Part shown: positions 16,759-24,002 of the stretch, piece by piece
Position numbering within the stretch: position 1 is the first letter of the stretch
Layout: every line of letters starts with the position of its first letter
Assembly: GCF_002217435.1 (NCBI RefSeq)
Contig: NZ_MUHF01000034.1
Coordinates: 1-34,509, forward strand
Origin: Flavobacterium reichenbachii
Lineage (GTDB): Bacteria > Bacteroidota > Bacteroidia > Flavobacteriales > Flavobacteriaceae
Length of the DNA: 34,509 bases
Direction: 5' to 3'
Program-made: the position numbers and the translations under genes
Notes under the pieces: generated by a model
The model's database searches: none
The model's input: only the letters and a program-made list of their open reading frames with translations
What the model was told of the DNA's origin: nothing

Positions 16759-17820
16759 ATGAAAGTAAAATTTATAATATTATCAATAGTATTGATAAGT
16801 GTTGGAGCGTATTCGCAAAATGCGCAGATTAAAGAAGCACAATCCCTTTATGATAAAGGCAAATCTGAAGAAGCTATTCAGATCTTAAATAAAACAGAAT
16901 ATCTTATTATTAATGCACCAGACGAAAGTAAATCTGATTTTTATTTTCTGAAAGGGAATGTATTAAAAGACTTAGCTGTAAAAAATATTGATGCCGCTAA
17001 TAATTTCTCTTTAGCATCTCAATCCTATCAGGATGTACTTTTGTACGAGAATGAATCTGGAAAATTCAAATCTTCTATAAAAGCAACTGCAGCATTAAAA
17101 GACATGAAATCTAAACTTGTCAATGGTGCAATAGTTGATTTTCAGGCTGGTAAATTTAAGGAAAGTGCTGCCAAAAGTTATGAAGTTTATTTGTTTGATA
17201 AAAAAGATACTCTAAACTTATTTAACGCCGCATCTGCTGCAATAAATGCAAAAGATTATGACTCTTCAATTAAGTATTACGAACAGTTGAAGAAACTTAA
17301 CTATTCAGGAAAAGGCGTTATTTATTACGCAATAAATAAAAAAACAAAAGAAGAAGATTCGTTTATTTCTCCAAAAGCGAGAGAATCTGGGATTCAGCTT
17401 GGACTTTATGAAAAGCCAAGAACCGAATCTGTTCCTTCTAAAAAGATGGAAGTTTACAAAAACCTGTCTTATTCTTATCTTGAAAAAAATGATTTCATAA
17501 AAGCAGAAGCATCTTACAATAGCATTTTAGATATAGATCCTAATTGTATTGACGCTTATATTAATCTCGCTTATTTAAAATTACAGCTTAAGAAACAAAT
17601 TTCAGAAAAGATTGCTGCTCTTGGTACTTCAAAAAGTGAAATGCAGGAATACGATAAATTGAATGCAAGAAAAGATGATATCGTAAAAAGCGCTATTCCA
17701 TATCTTAAAAAAGCACTGGATATCGAACCTAAAAATGAAGAAGTAACTAAAACACTTTTAGGTGTTTACAGATCTTTGGATATGACAGCAGAATATAATT
17801 CGCTGAAAGCAAAACTGTAA
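16759..17820 (+). CDS. Secreted tetratricopeptide-repeat protein
   Basis: This 353-residue protein has a signal peptide (about 1-19, ending GAYS/Q) and repeated helix pairs of the TPR type. Clear units are IKEAQSLYDKGKSEEAIQIL, VYKNLSYSYLEKNDFIKAEA followed by YNSILDIDPNCIDAYINLAY, and AIPYLKKALDIEPKNEEVTK. A lysine/glutamate-rich linker lies between the repeats near residue 190-225. TPR proteins exported in Bacteroidota usually act as scaffolds for envelope complexes, but no partner is identifiable here. It is transcribed alone, toward a bidirectional terminator shared with nth. The gene lies downstream of the sigma factor operon, across a long repeat-bearing gap, so the link to it is uncertain. 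Confidence 0.85.
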   Translation: MKVKFIILSIVLISVGAYSQNAQIKEAQSLYDKGKSEEAIQILNKTEYLIINAPDESKSDFYFLKGNVLKDLAVKNIDAANNFSLASQSYQDVLLYENESGKFKSSIKATAALKDMKSKLVNGAIVDFQAGKFKESAAKSYEVYLFDKKDTLNLFNAASAAINAKDYDSSIKYYEQLKKLNYSGKGVIYYAINKKTKEEDSFISPKARESGIQLGLYEKPRTESVPSKKMEVYKNLSYSYLEKNDFIKAEASYNSILDIDPNCIDAYINLAYLKLQLKKQISEKIAALGTSKSEMQEYDKLNARKDDIVKSAIPYLKKALDIEPKNEEVTKTLLGVYRSLDMTAEYNSLKAKL

Positions 17821-17867
17821 AACTAAATTGTTGAGGTTTTAAAAAGCAACTTAGATTTTGTATAAAT

Positions 17868-17903
17868 AAAAAAACTGTTTACAATTTGTAAACAGTTTTT
17901 TTT
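17868..17903. terminator. Bidirectional terminator between TPR gene and nth
   Basis: A-rich run plus CTGTTTACA (17875-17883) pairs with TGTAAACAG (17887-17895) plus a T run, with a 3-base loop. A and T runs on opposite sides let it work for both converging genes. Confidence 0.85.
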
Positions 17904-17922
17904 AGAGTTCTGACTGTATAAT

Positions 17923-18573
17923 CTAAGCTTTAGTCATTTCCTCAATAATCGATTTTTTGCCAATAGTTCTGGTAATAATGTCTTTCTCCAAACTCCAGCC
18001 GCGTGCAGGCGAATATTCACGTCCGTACCAAATCATCTGAAGATGCAGGTCATTCCATGTATTTTTCGGAAATAATCTTTTAGCATCTTTTTCTGTCTGA
18101 ACCACATTTTTTCCATTCGAAAGATTCCATCTGTACATCAATCTATGAATATGCGTATCTACCGGAAAAGCAGGCACACCAAATGCCTGAGACATTACAA
18201 CGCTTGCAGTTTTATGACCTACGGCAGGTAAAGCCTCCAGTGCCTCAAAACTTTGCGGTACTTCTCCATTATATTTATCAATTAATATTTCAGACAAACC
18301 ATGAATTCCTTTTGATTTCATTGGAGATAATCCGCAGGGGCGAATAATTTCTTTGATTTCCTCTACAGACATTTTAACCATGTCATAAGGATTGTCAGCC
18401 TTTGCAAAAAGCAGCGGTGTAATTTGGTTTACACGTACATCTGTGCATTGAGCAGACAATAAAACGGCGATTAATAAGGTGTAGGGATCTTTGTGGTCAA
18501 GCGGGATCGGTATAGTAGGGTAGAGTTCTTTTAACGTATTTATAACAAATTGTACGCGAGCTTCTTTATTCAT
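17923..18573 (-). CDS. nth: Endonuclease III homologue lacking the iron-sulfur cluster
   Basis: This base-excision-repair DNA glycosylase/AP lyase removes oxidised pyrimidines. It has 216 residues from the ATG at 18573; the frame continues to a TTG at 18642, but the ATG matches the usual family length (about 211). The helix-hairpin-helix LPAVGHKTA carries the catalytic lysine K121, and FPVDTHIHRL carries the catalytic aspartate D139, at nearly the same positions as K120 and D138 of the E. coli enzyme. The C-terminal part, where E. coli has four cysteines holding a 4Fe-4S cluster, reads WYGREYSPARGWSLEKD and has no cysteine. The gene is divergent from bcp. The fold and catalytic residues are intact, so it is probably active. 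Confidence 0.93.
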   Translation of the reverse strand: MNKEARVQFVINTLKELYPTIPIPLDHKDPYTLLIAVLLSAQCTDVRVNQITPLLFAKADNPYDMVKMSVEEIKEIIRPCGLSPMKSKGIHGLSEILIDKYNGEVPQSFEALEALPAVGHKTASVVMSQAFGVPAFPVDTHIHRLMYRWNLSNGKNVVQTEKDAKRLFPKNTWNDLHLQMIWYGREYSPARGWSLEKDIITRTIGKKSIIEEMTKA

Positions 18574-18660
18574 TTCCGTATTTTTAGAGTCGTAAAAATA
18601 GCATAATTTTAATGATGTGCCTAATCCAGCTTTTCGTTTCAACTCCTCATTGTGTTAGTA

Positions 18661-18717
18661 ACATTTTTAAGTATTTAAAAGAGCTTCCTCCGGTCGCTTT
18701 TTAAATACAAAAAATGT
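18661..18717. repeat. Imperfect inverted repeat upstream of bcp/nth
   Basis: ACATTTTT at 18661 and AAAATGT ending at 18717 flank GTATTTAAAA(GA)GC (18671-18684) and GC(T)TTTTAAATAC (18696-18708). The result is a stem of more than 20 pairs with a few mismatches and an 11-base GC-rich loop. It lies between the two divergent genes nth and bcp, so it is not a simple terminator. Confidence 0.6.
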
Positions 18718-18832
18718 AAACTACCACAACTCCGGGGTTTTCACTGCAATCTGGGGCATGAAATAATTTTTTTAAAATATCTTCCAAAAATATATAATCT
18801 AAGAAGTCTAACAATCTAACAAATCAAAATAT

Positions 18833-19285
18833 ATGACAACATTAAAAAAAGGGGATAAAGCACCAGATTTTTCAGGAATCGATCAAGACGGAATAACACA
18901 TAAACTAGCAGATTATGCAGGGAAAAAATTAGTAGTTTTCTTTTATCCAAAAGCAAGTACGCCTGGTTGTACAGCTGAAGCCTGCGATTTAAGAGATAAT
19001 TTTGAACGCTTTAAAGCAAATGATTACGAACTTTTAGGAGTTAGTGCCGACAGCCAGAAAGCGCAGTTAAAATTTAAAGATAAATACGAATTCCCTTTTC
19101 CTTTACTTGCAGACGAAGATAAATCTGTAATTAGTGCTTTTGGCGTTTGGGGACCTAAAAAGTTTATGGGAAAAGAATACGACGGAATTCACAGAACTAC
19201 ATTTGTAATTGACGAAAAAGGAATCATAGAGGAAGTAATCGAAAAAGTAAAAACAAAAGAACACGCAGCTCAGATTTTGAAATAA
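18833..19285 (+). CDS. bcp: Thiol peroxidase, Bcp/PrxQ-type peroxiredoxin
   Basis: This cytoplasmic peroxiredoxin reduces hydrogen peroxide and organic hydroperoxides using thioredoxin. At 150 residues it has the normal family length. The active-site segment YPKASTPGCTAEAC has the peroxidatic cysteine C46 and the resolving cysteine C51 five residues later, the hallmark of the atypical two-Cys PrxQ class. The conserved Thr (T43) precedes the peroxidatic Cys. It continues with the typical LGVSADSQKAQLKFKDKY and ends with the EHAAQIL helix. The gene starts at an ATG in an AT-rich leader and is divergent from nth; both proteins serve oxidative-damage defence. The palindromic element copy 2 follows it. 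Confidence 0.95.
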   Translation: MTTLKKGDKAPDFSGIDQDGITHKLADYAGKKLVVFFYPKASTPGCTAEACDLRDNFERFKANDYELLGVSADSQKAQLKFKDKYEFPFPLLADEDKSVISAFGVWGPKKFMGKEYDGIHRTTFVIDEKGIIEEVIEKVKTKEHAAQILK

Positions 19286-19320
19286 TTTTTTTTGCTTCAA
19301 GTTGATGCCATGACTTGTGA

Positions 19321-19463
19321 TTTTACCGCAAAGTGCGCTAAGATTTTAATATACAAAGCATTTACAATACGCAAAGTTCGCAAAGCTTAATCAATACAAG
19401 CTTTGCGAATTTTTTTTTTTATAAACCTTAAGTAAAAAAAACTTAGCGTGCTTTGCGGTAAAA
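19321..19463. repeat. Nested palindromic element, copy 2 (about 143 bp)
   Basis: The outer arms are 22 bases (19321-19342 and 19442-19463) with two G-U-type differences. The inner hairpin is AAGTTCGCAAAGCTT (19374-19388) with AAGCTTTGCGAATT (19398-19411), followed by eleven T. It has the same design and close sequence identity to 16073-16219, and no coding frame. It sits between bcp and the convergent gene at 19527. Confidence 0.85.
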
Positions 19464-19491
19464 TTTTTATTGATTTCGCGAAATATGAAAC

Positions 19492-19519
19492 AAAAAAAAA
19501 GTCCCTTAGGACTTTTTTT
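19492..19519. terminator. Bidirectional terminator
   Basis: A run of A plus GTCC pairs with GGAC plus seven T around a 4-base loop (CTTA). It lies immediately beyond the stop of the minus-strand gene at 19527. Confidence 0.8.
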
Positions 19520-19526
19520 ATTATGC

Positions 19527-20987
19527 TTAATTTGTTTGATTCAGAACCTTTTCCGGATGATAACCAAAAAGGTGATGTTCTTTTATAATTTCTGGAATAC
19601 CTGGAGGCAGCATTGGTTCCCATCCTGGTGTTCCCTGATTAATCATTTTTAAAACTTCGCGAGAGAAAACCTCTAAATTATTTGGGTCGTAATCTGCAAC
19701 GTCAACCACTTTTCCGTTAAATTTAAAGAATTTGTACAATTCTTTCATTCTAGGATGTACTTTTAAGTTGCTTGAATTCATAAGAACGCCATCTTCATCC
19801 AGCATCGGATATAAGAAAACTTTCATATCGCGGTAGAATAATTTCCCAAAAGCTTCAAGAATTCCACCACTCAAATGGCGGTAATATTTCTCATCAAAAA
19901 TATCTACAAGATTGTTTACACCCATTGCTAATCCCATACGTGCTTTGGTATAGTTGGCAAAATATTCAACAACTTTATAGTATTCCTGAAAGTTAGAAAT
20001 CATTACGGTTTGGCCTAATGAACAAAGTAATTCCGCTCTGTCCATAAAATCACGTTCATCAATTTCACCATCAGAACGAAGGTTAGAAAGTGTGATTTCA
20101 AATACAACTAGTGTATTATCTTTTTCAACCTTATTTTCTTCGAGAAACATTTTTAACGATTTCTCGTACATATCCATGTTTACTTTCGTAACAGGACGAA
20201 AACTTCCTCTTAAAGCCAAAAGGTTTTTTTTGTATAAAATGGCCGCCGGCAGAATGTTTTTTCCTTCAGGATTAAACATAACGGCATCGGTCATCCCGTT
20301 TTTAACCAATTGCAAACTCATTAAACGATTATCAACATCTGCAAAACGAGGTCCCGAGAAGTTAATAGTGTCAATTTCCAGCTGGTCTTTGTCTAAGTGA
20401 TCGTATAAATAACGAAGTAATCGTTTTGGATCGTTGTATTTGTAAAAAGCACCGTAAATTAAGTTTACACCTAAAATTCCGAGTGTTTCCTGTTGTAATC
20501 TTGCGTCAGTTTCCTTAAAACGAATATGAAGAATAATTTCGTTGTAAGCTTCGTCTGGTTCAATTTGGTATCGGATTCCAACCCAGCCGTGACCTTTAAA
20601 TTGTTTTGCAAAATCTATTGTTGCAACAGTGTTGGCGTAACTAAAGAAAAGTTTGTTTGGATGTTTTTCTCGGCTCAAACGCTCTTCGATCAATTCCCCT
20701 TCAAAGGTTAGCATCTTTTTGAGACGGTTTTCAGTTACGTATCTTCCGTCGCCTTCAATTCCGTAAACGGCATCACTAAAATCTTTGTCATAGGCAGACA
20801 TAGCTTTTGCAATTGTTCCCGATGAACCTCCGGATCTAAAAAAATGCCTAACTGTTTCTTGTCCAGCACCAATTTCAGCAAATGTTCCGTAAATATTCTC
20901 GTTTAAATTAATGCGTAACGCTTTGTCTTTTATAGAAGGAATCTGTTCGATGACCTTGTCACCTTTGAGTTTTATTTCTGTACCCAT
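19527..20987 (-). CDS. Conserved cytoplasmic protein of unknown function (486 aa)
   Basis: I do not recognise a characterised family. The 486-residue protein has no signal peptide and no membrane helix, and looks like a soluble alpha/beta enzyme. Notable segments are FAEIGAGQETVRHFFRSGG followed by SSGTIAKAMSAYD near the N-terminus, IYGAFYKYNDPKRLLRYLYD in the middle, and PGWEPMLPPGIPE with HHLFGYHP at the C-terminus; these look strongly conserved. The aspartate- and arginine-rich stretches (NLRSDGEIDERDFMDRAELL) could form an active site. It starts at an ATG, preceded by a -7 box at 21010-21017, and ends at a strong terminator, so it is probably a single-gene unit. It is divergent from the metallo-beta-lactamase gene. 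Confidence 0.85.
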   Translation of the reverse strand: MGTEIKLKGDKVIEQIPSIKDKALRINLNENIYGTFAEIGAGQETVRHFFRSGGSSGTIAKAMSAYDKDFSDAVYGIEGDGRYVTENRLKKMLTFEGELIEERLSREKHPNKLFFSYANTVATIDFAKQFKGHGWVGIRYQIEPDEAYNEIILHIRFKETDARLQQETLGILGVNLIYGAFYKYNDPKRLLRYLYDHLDKDQLEIDTINFSGPRFADVDNRLMSLQLVKNGMTDAVMFNPEGKNILPAAILYKKNLLALRGSFRPVTKVNMDMYEKSLKMFLEENKVEKDNTLVVFEITLSNLRSDGEIDERDFMDRAELLCSLGQTVMISNFQEYYKVVEYFANYTKARMGLAMGVNNLVDIFDEKYYRHLSGGILEAFGKLFYRDMKVFLYPMLDEDGVLMNSSNLKVHPRMKELYKFFKFNGKVVDVADYDPNNLEVFSREVLKMINQGTPGWEPMLPPGIPEIIKEHHLFGYHPEKVLNQTN

Positions 20988-21009
20988 TTTATTTTAAATA
21001 GATTTGTTA

Positions 21010-21017
21010 CAAAGTTA
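21010..21017 (-). promoter_or_regulatory. -7 box for the 486-aa protein gene
   Basis: On the minus strand this reads TAACTTTG, matching TAnnTTTG, 22 bases before the ATG at 20987. A -33 TTG is not evident. Confidence 0.4.
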
Positions 21018-21051
21018 GCAAATTAGGCTTCTAATGAAAGAGAAATAATCC

Positions 21052-21059
21052 TATTTTTG
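21052..21059 (+). promoter_or_regulatory. -7 box for the PhnP-like gene
   Basis: TATTTTTG matches TAnnTTTG, 18 bases before the TTG start at 21078. It supports that start, because any later start would leave a longer leader and cut the conserved first strand. Confidence 0.45.
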
Positions 21060-21077
21060 TAAAAAAATTAACTCCAA

Positions 21078-21842
21078 TTGAAGATCTATTTTTTAGGTAC
21101 TGGTACTTCTCAAGGTATCCCAATTATCGGCATTGATCATCCTGTTTGCAAAAGCACTGATGTTAAAGACAAAAGACTCCGCGTATCTATCTGGATTACA
21201 TGGGATGAGCACTCCTATGTCATAGATTGCGGTCCGGATTTCAGACAGCAGATGCTTTCTTGCGGATGCAGAAAACTTGATGCTATTTTATTCACGCATG
21301 AGCATGCAGATCACACTGCGGGTTTAGACGATATACGTCCGTTTAATTTTAGGCAGGGCGAAATTCCCGTATATGCACATCAGCGCGTTATTGATAATTT
21401 GAAACGCCGTTTTGAGTATGTTTTCGAAACTGTAAATAAATATCCTGGAGCTCCGAGTGTAAAAACAATCGAAGTAAAAAACAATCATCCTTTTGCTGTG
21501 GGAGATAAAATGGCAGTTCCGGTAAATGCAATGCACGGAGATTTGCAGGTTTTTGGGTATAGAATTGAAGACTTTGCTTATTTAACCGATGTAAAAACAA
21601 TCGAACAAGCTGAAACTAATAAACTCAAAGGTCTAAAGGTTTTGGTGATAAATGCGCTGCGTGTAGAACCTCACGACACTCATTTTAGTCTGCAGGAAGC
21701 TTTAGATTTTATAAATCTGGTAAAACCGGAAAAAGCTTATTTAACCCATATTAGTCATGTTTTAGGTTTTCATGAAGAAGTTCAAAAGCAACTTCCGGAA
21801 AACGTATTTCTGGCCTATGACAACTTAGAAATTACAATTTAA
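21078..21842 (+). CDS. Metallo-beta-lactamase-fold phosphodiesterase (PhnP-like)
   Basis: This 254-residue metal-dependent hydrolase resembles PhnP (phosphoribosyl 1,2-cyclic phosphate phosphodiesterase) and related tRNase Z-like enzymes. The first strand MKIYFLGTGTSQGIP is the typical opening of this group. The metal-binding motif FTHEHADHTAGLDD has H74, H76, D78 and H79. Further ligands are the His in AMHGD, the Asp in FAYLTD and the His in LTHISH. No carbon-phosphorus lyase genes are nearby, so the substrate may differ from that of E. coli PhnP. The start codon is TTG at 21078; it is needed to keep the complete first strand. It is followed 13 bases later by a small membrane-anchored protein, probably in the same operon. 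Confidence 0.85.
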   Translation: MKIYFLGTGTSQGIPIIGIDHPVCKSTDVKDKRLRVSIWITWDEHSYVIDCGPDFRQQMLSCGCRKLDAILFTHEHADHTAGLDDIRPFNFRQGEIPVYAHQRVIDNLKRRFEYVFETVNKYPGAPSVKTIEVKNNHPFAVGDKMAVPVNAMHGDLQVFGYRIEDFAYLTDVKTIEQAETNKLKGLKVLVINALRVEPHDTHFSLQEALDFINLVKPEKAYLTHISHVLGFHEEVQKQLPENVFLAYDNLEITI

Positions 21843-21855
21843 TTTATACCACAAA

Positions 21856-22359
21856 ATGAAAAAATCCTTAATGCTTTATCTTTTTATCCTTGCGATATTA
21901 ATGAATGTTTTTACTTATATGTTTTACAGCCGAGAAGTAAAATTTGGGGAAGAAAGATATGAGAAAACGACAAAGAAATTAAGAGACAGCATCAATTTAG
22001 TTACTGCAAAGCTGGCAGATGCAGATTATTTTTCTCTGGAACATAATGAGAATGCACAGAATTACTTTGATAACAGTGCCTCTGGAGGAAAAGTAATTTT
22101 ATTCGAAAAGTTAATTCCGGTTGTCACAGAAAAATTATTAGATTTTAATGCAAATCCAAAAGGGAATCCATACACAGGACAAGATCAAATTGGCCCAAAC
22201 AAATTTATCATTAACAAAGTAAAAATCTTAAACCACCGCTGGATCATTGCAGATTACAGTAATGGAGAAATGTGGGGAGAAGTCTTGTTAAAATTCTTTG
22301 TTGATAATGATGATAATATTACCTTTGAAGTAAATCAAACTTGGTTATATCAAAAATAG
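21856..22359 (+). CDS. Small membrane-anchored protein of unknown function
   Basis: This 167-residue protein has one N-terminal membrane helix (about 5-24, KSLMLYLFILAILMNVFTYM) and no clear cleavage site, so it is probably anchored with its body in the periplasm. A charged helical stretch follows (EERYEKTTKKLRDSINLVTA), and then a soluble domain with RWIIADYSNGEMWGEVLLKF. It is not a family I can name. It starts 13 bases after the PhnP-like gene, suggesting co-transcription. Its TAG stop lies inside the stem of the terminator at 22352-22381. Confidence 0.8.
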   Translation: MKKSLMLYLFILAILMNVFTYMFYSREVKFGEERYEKTTKKLRDSINLVTAKLADADYFSLEHNENAQNYFDNSASGGKVILFEKLIPVVTEKLLDFNANPKGNPYTGQDQIGPNKFIINKVKILNHRWIIADYSNGEMWGEVLLKFFVDNDDNITFEVNQTWLYQK

Positions 22360-22381
22360 GATTTTTAATCCTATTTTTTTT
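22352..22381 (+). terminator. Terminator overlapping a stop codon
   Basis: AAAAATAGGATT (22352-22363) pairs perfectly with AATCCTATTTTT (22367-22378), with a 3-base loop and more T after it. The TAG stop of the upstream gene (22357-22359) is within the left arm. Confidence 0.8.
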
Positions 22382-22403
22382 GACCATTAAATTTAATAGG
22401 ATT

Positions 22404-22829
22404 ATGAAAAAGATGTTTTTGTTTTTGATTATTGCAAGCACGTTTTCTTGCGCCAAAAAAGTTTCTCAGGAAAATGTAAGTAAAACTTCTGAAGAACCAA
22501 AAAAAGAAGTTTCGGTGGGCGGAGATCCTGATTCTCATGGTTGTAAAGCTTCGGCTGGATACAATTGGTCAACACTAAAAAAAGAATGTATTCGAATTTT
22601 TGAAGGAACAAAACTGTCGCATTATGACGATGGAAAAACGTACACAACCGCATCTTACGTAATTTTTGATGGAAACAAAGCCGAACTTTTCTTAGATACT
22701 CAAAAAGAATCGATCATTTTAGAAAGAAAGTCTGAAGGAGATTCTTGGAAAAAAGATAATCTAGAATTAATTCCCTGGAAAGGTTATGTTCTGAAAAAAG
22801 ACGGAAAGATTATTTATACCGGGAAATAG
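22404..22829 (+). CDS. Small periplasmic lipoprotein
   Basis: This lipoprotein has 141 residues from the ATG at 22404, which starts a proper lipoprotein signal (MKKMFLFLIIASTFSC, C16). An upstream extension of the frame would bury this signal. The residues after C16 are AKKVS, without the acidic export signal, so it should stay in the periplasm. The mature part contains GDPDSHGCKASAGYNWSTLK followed by KECIRIFEGTKL, in which two cysteines 16 residues apart probably form a disulfide, and then a beta-rich C-terminus ending in YVLKKDGKIIYTGK. Function is unknown. It is separated from the upstream gene by a terminator and followed by a bidirectional one. Confidence 0.8.
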   Translation: MKKMFLFLIIASTFSCAKKVSQENVSKTSEEPKKEVSVGGDPDSHGCKASAGYNWSTLKKECIRIFEGTKLSHYDDGKTYTTASYVIFDGNKAELFLDTQKESIILERKSEGDSWKKDNLELIPWKGYVLKKDGKIIYTGK

Positions 22830-22853
22830 ATATAAATTCTAATTTACAAAATC

Positions 22854-22881
22854 AAAAGGCGAGAAATTTTTCTCGCCTTTT
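22854..22881. terminator. Bidirectional terminator
   Basis: AAAAGGCGAGAAA (22854-22866) pairs with TTTCTCGCCTTTT (22869-22881). It is placed between the plus-strand lipoprotein gene and the minus-strand gene ending at 22906. Confidence 0.85.
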
Positions 22882-22905
22882 CTATTCGTTTTTCTATTCA
22901 TTTTT

Positions 22906-23247
22906 CTAATCTTCTTCAATAAATTGCCAATTAAGAAATTTTCTAATTTTACTGAAGGTTGTTTTTAATTTCTCAAGACTTTCTTGCTTTCCTTTCTCAC
23001 AAACAATGCTTAGCAAATTGGTTTCATTTTTATTTACATCTTTTGTTGACCAACTGTTCAAACTTTTAGCATTTAATAATATAATTTCAGTAAAAGGAAA
23101 ATCTGTTTGATTGATAAATGTAAAATCTGATTTTTGTTTTAATTCTTTTAAAGACAATAGAAATTCTCTTACTTCAGAAGTTTTAACTTTTACGCTTAAT
23201 TCTTCGTCATAATAAATATTGAAATAATGATATTGGTCAGACCACAT
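22906..23247 (-). CDS. Hypothetical protein (113 aa)
   Basis: This small, soluble, lysine- and glutamate-rich protein begins MWSDQYHYFNIYYDEEL and has no signal peptide or membrane helix. Alternating beta strands (HYFNIYYDEELSVKVK) and a helix (REFLLSLKELKQK) suggest a compact alpha/beta fold. It starts 23 bases downstream of the esterase gene and is the last gene of the minus-strand run, so it is probably co-transcribed with it. I do not recognise the family. Confidence 0.7.
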   Translation of the reverse strand: MWSDQYHYFNIYYDEELSVKVKTSEVREFLLSLKELKQKSDFTFINQTDFPFTEIILLNAKSLNSWSTKDVNKNETNLLSIVCEKGKQESLEKLKTTFSKIRKFLNWQFIEED

Positions 23248-23270
23248 GATCTAAATATATTTCTTTTAAA

Positions 23271-23915
23271 TTACAAAACCAGCCAATTCTTAAAATCAAA
23301 GAAATTCTGCGGTGCAACGCCGTGACCAACAGGGTATTCTTTGTAAGTAACCGGAATGTTTAATTTTTCTAATATTGCAGGAGTTTTTCTAGCCCATTCA
23401 ATAGGAATAACCTGATCTACAGTTCCGTGTGATGCAAATATTTTAAGATTTTTGAAGTCGTTTTTCTCAAAGCCTTCTTTGATGATTTCTTCATTAAAAT
23501 AACCGCTCATTGCTACAACTCTCTGAATTTTTTCTGGGTAAGAAAGCGCAACGGAATAACTTAAAATTGAACCTTGACTAAAACCAATCAGAGTTACGTT
23601 GTTTGCATCAATAGGATAATTTGCAACTAATTCATCTACAAAAGAAGCGATTGCATCTCTAGAAGTTCTGGCCTGATCATTATCAGAAAATTTATTCTGA
23701 TCTGCATCAAAATTGATTGCATACCACGCATAAGCTCCATATTGTAAATCATAAGGTGCTCTGGCAGAGATTATATAGTAATTATCTGGAAGTTCTGTAG
23801 CAAACGAAAATAAATCGGCTTCGTTGCTTCCGTATCCGTGCAATAAAAGCAAAACAGGATTTTTTTCTAAGATAACTTTTGGTTCTTGTATTTTATATTC
23901 TAAAGATAGATTCAT
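23271..23915 (-). CDS. Carboxylesterase/phospholipase of the alpha/beta-hydrolase fold
   Basis: This 214-residue cytoplasmic esterase is of the small carboxylesterase/lysophospholipase group (Abhydrolase_2). The catalytic triad is readable: S113 in the nucleophile elbow GFSQG, D167 in the segment ASHGTVDQVIP, and H198 in GHGVAP. The oxyanion region LLLHGYGSNEADLF lies at about 23-36. There is no signal peptide. It begins at an ATG after a 125-base gap filled with heptamer repeats and a palindrome, and is followed 23 bases later by a hypothetical gene. The natural substrate is unknown. Confidence 0.88.
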   Translation of the reverse strand: MNLSLEYKIQEPKVILEKNPVLLLLHGYGSNEADLFSFATELPDNYYIISARAPYDLQYGAYAWYAINFDADQNKFSDNDQARTSRDAIASFVDELVANYPIDANNVTLIGFSQGSILSYSVALSYPEKIQRVVAMSGYFNEEIIKEGFEKNDFKNLKIFASHGTVDQVIPIEWARKTPAILEKLNIPVTYKEYPVGHGVAPQNFFDFKNWLVL

Positions 23916-23925
23916 TTTTTAATGG

Positions 23926-23953
23926 TGAATTGTAAGTTGTGAATTGTGAATTT
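23926..23953. repeat. Heptamer repeat TGAATTG, four copies
   Basis: Four successive 7-base units read TGAATTG, TAAGTTG, TGAATTG, TGAATTT. It is a degenerate array directly before the esterase ATG (minus strand). Confidence 0.75.
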
Positions 23954-23956
23954 TCC

Positions 23957-23987
23957 ACTTTGTCAAAGTTTCAAACTTTGACAAAGT
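23957..23987. repeat. Perfect palindrome with 15-base arms
   Basis: ACTTTGTCAAAGTTT (23957-23971) and AAACTTTGACAAAGT (23973-23987) are exact complements around a single C. It can form a 12-pair hairpin with a 7-base loop. Five T follow it on the plus strand, but it lacks a T run for the minus-strand genes that surround it. It may be an mRNA processing or stabilising structure, or a dispersed repeat. Confidence 0.85.
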
Positions 23988-24002
23988 TTTTGATATTTTC
24001 AG

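Noticed and set aside
18574..18642. N-terminal extension of nth to TTG 18642
   Set aside because: It adds 23 residues beyond the family length; the ATG at 18573 puts the catalytic residues at nearly the E. coli positions.
16073..19463. The two palindromic elements as ends of one composite transposon
   Set aside because: The genes between them are ordinary chromosomal genes (TPR protein, nth, bcp), with no transposase; each element is itself a complete palindrome.
22341..22403. Extension of the lipoprotein gene upstream of ATG 22404
   Set aside because: It would run through a strong terminator and place a second hydrophobic stretch before a complete lipoprotein signal.
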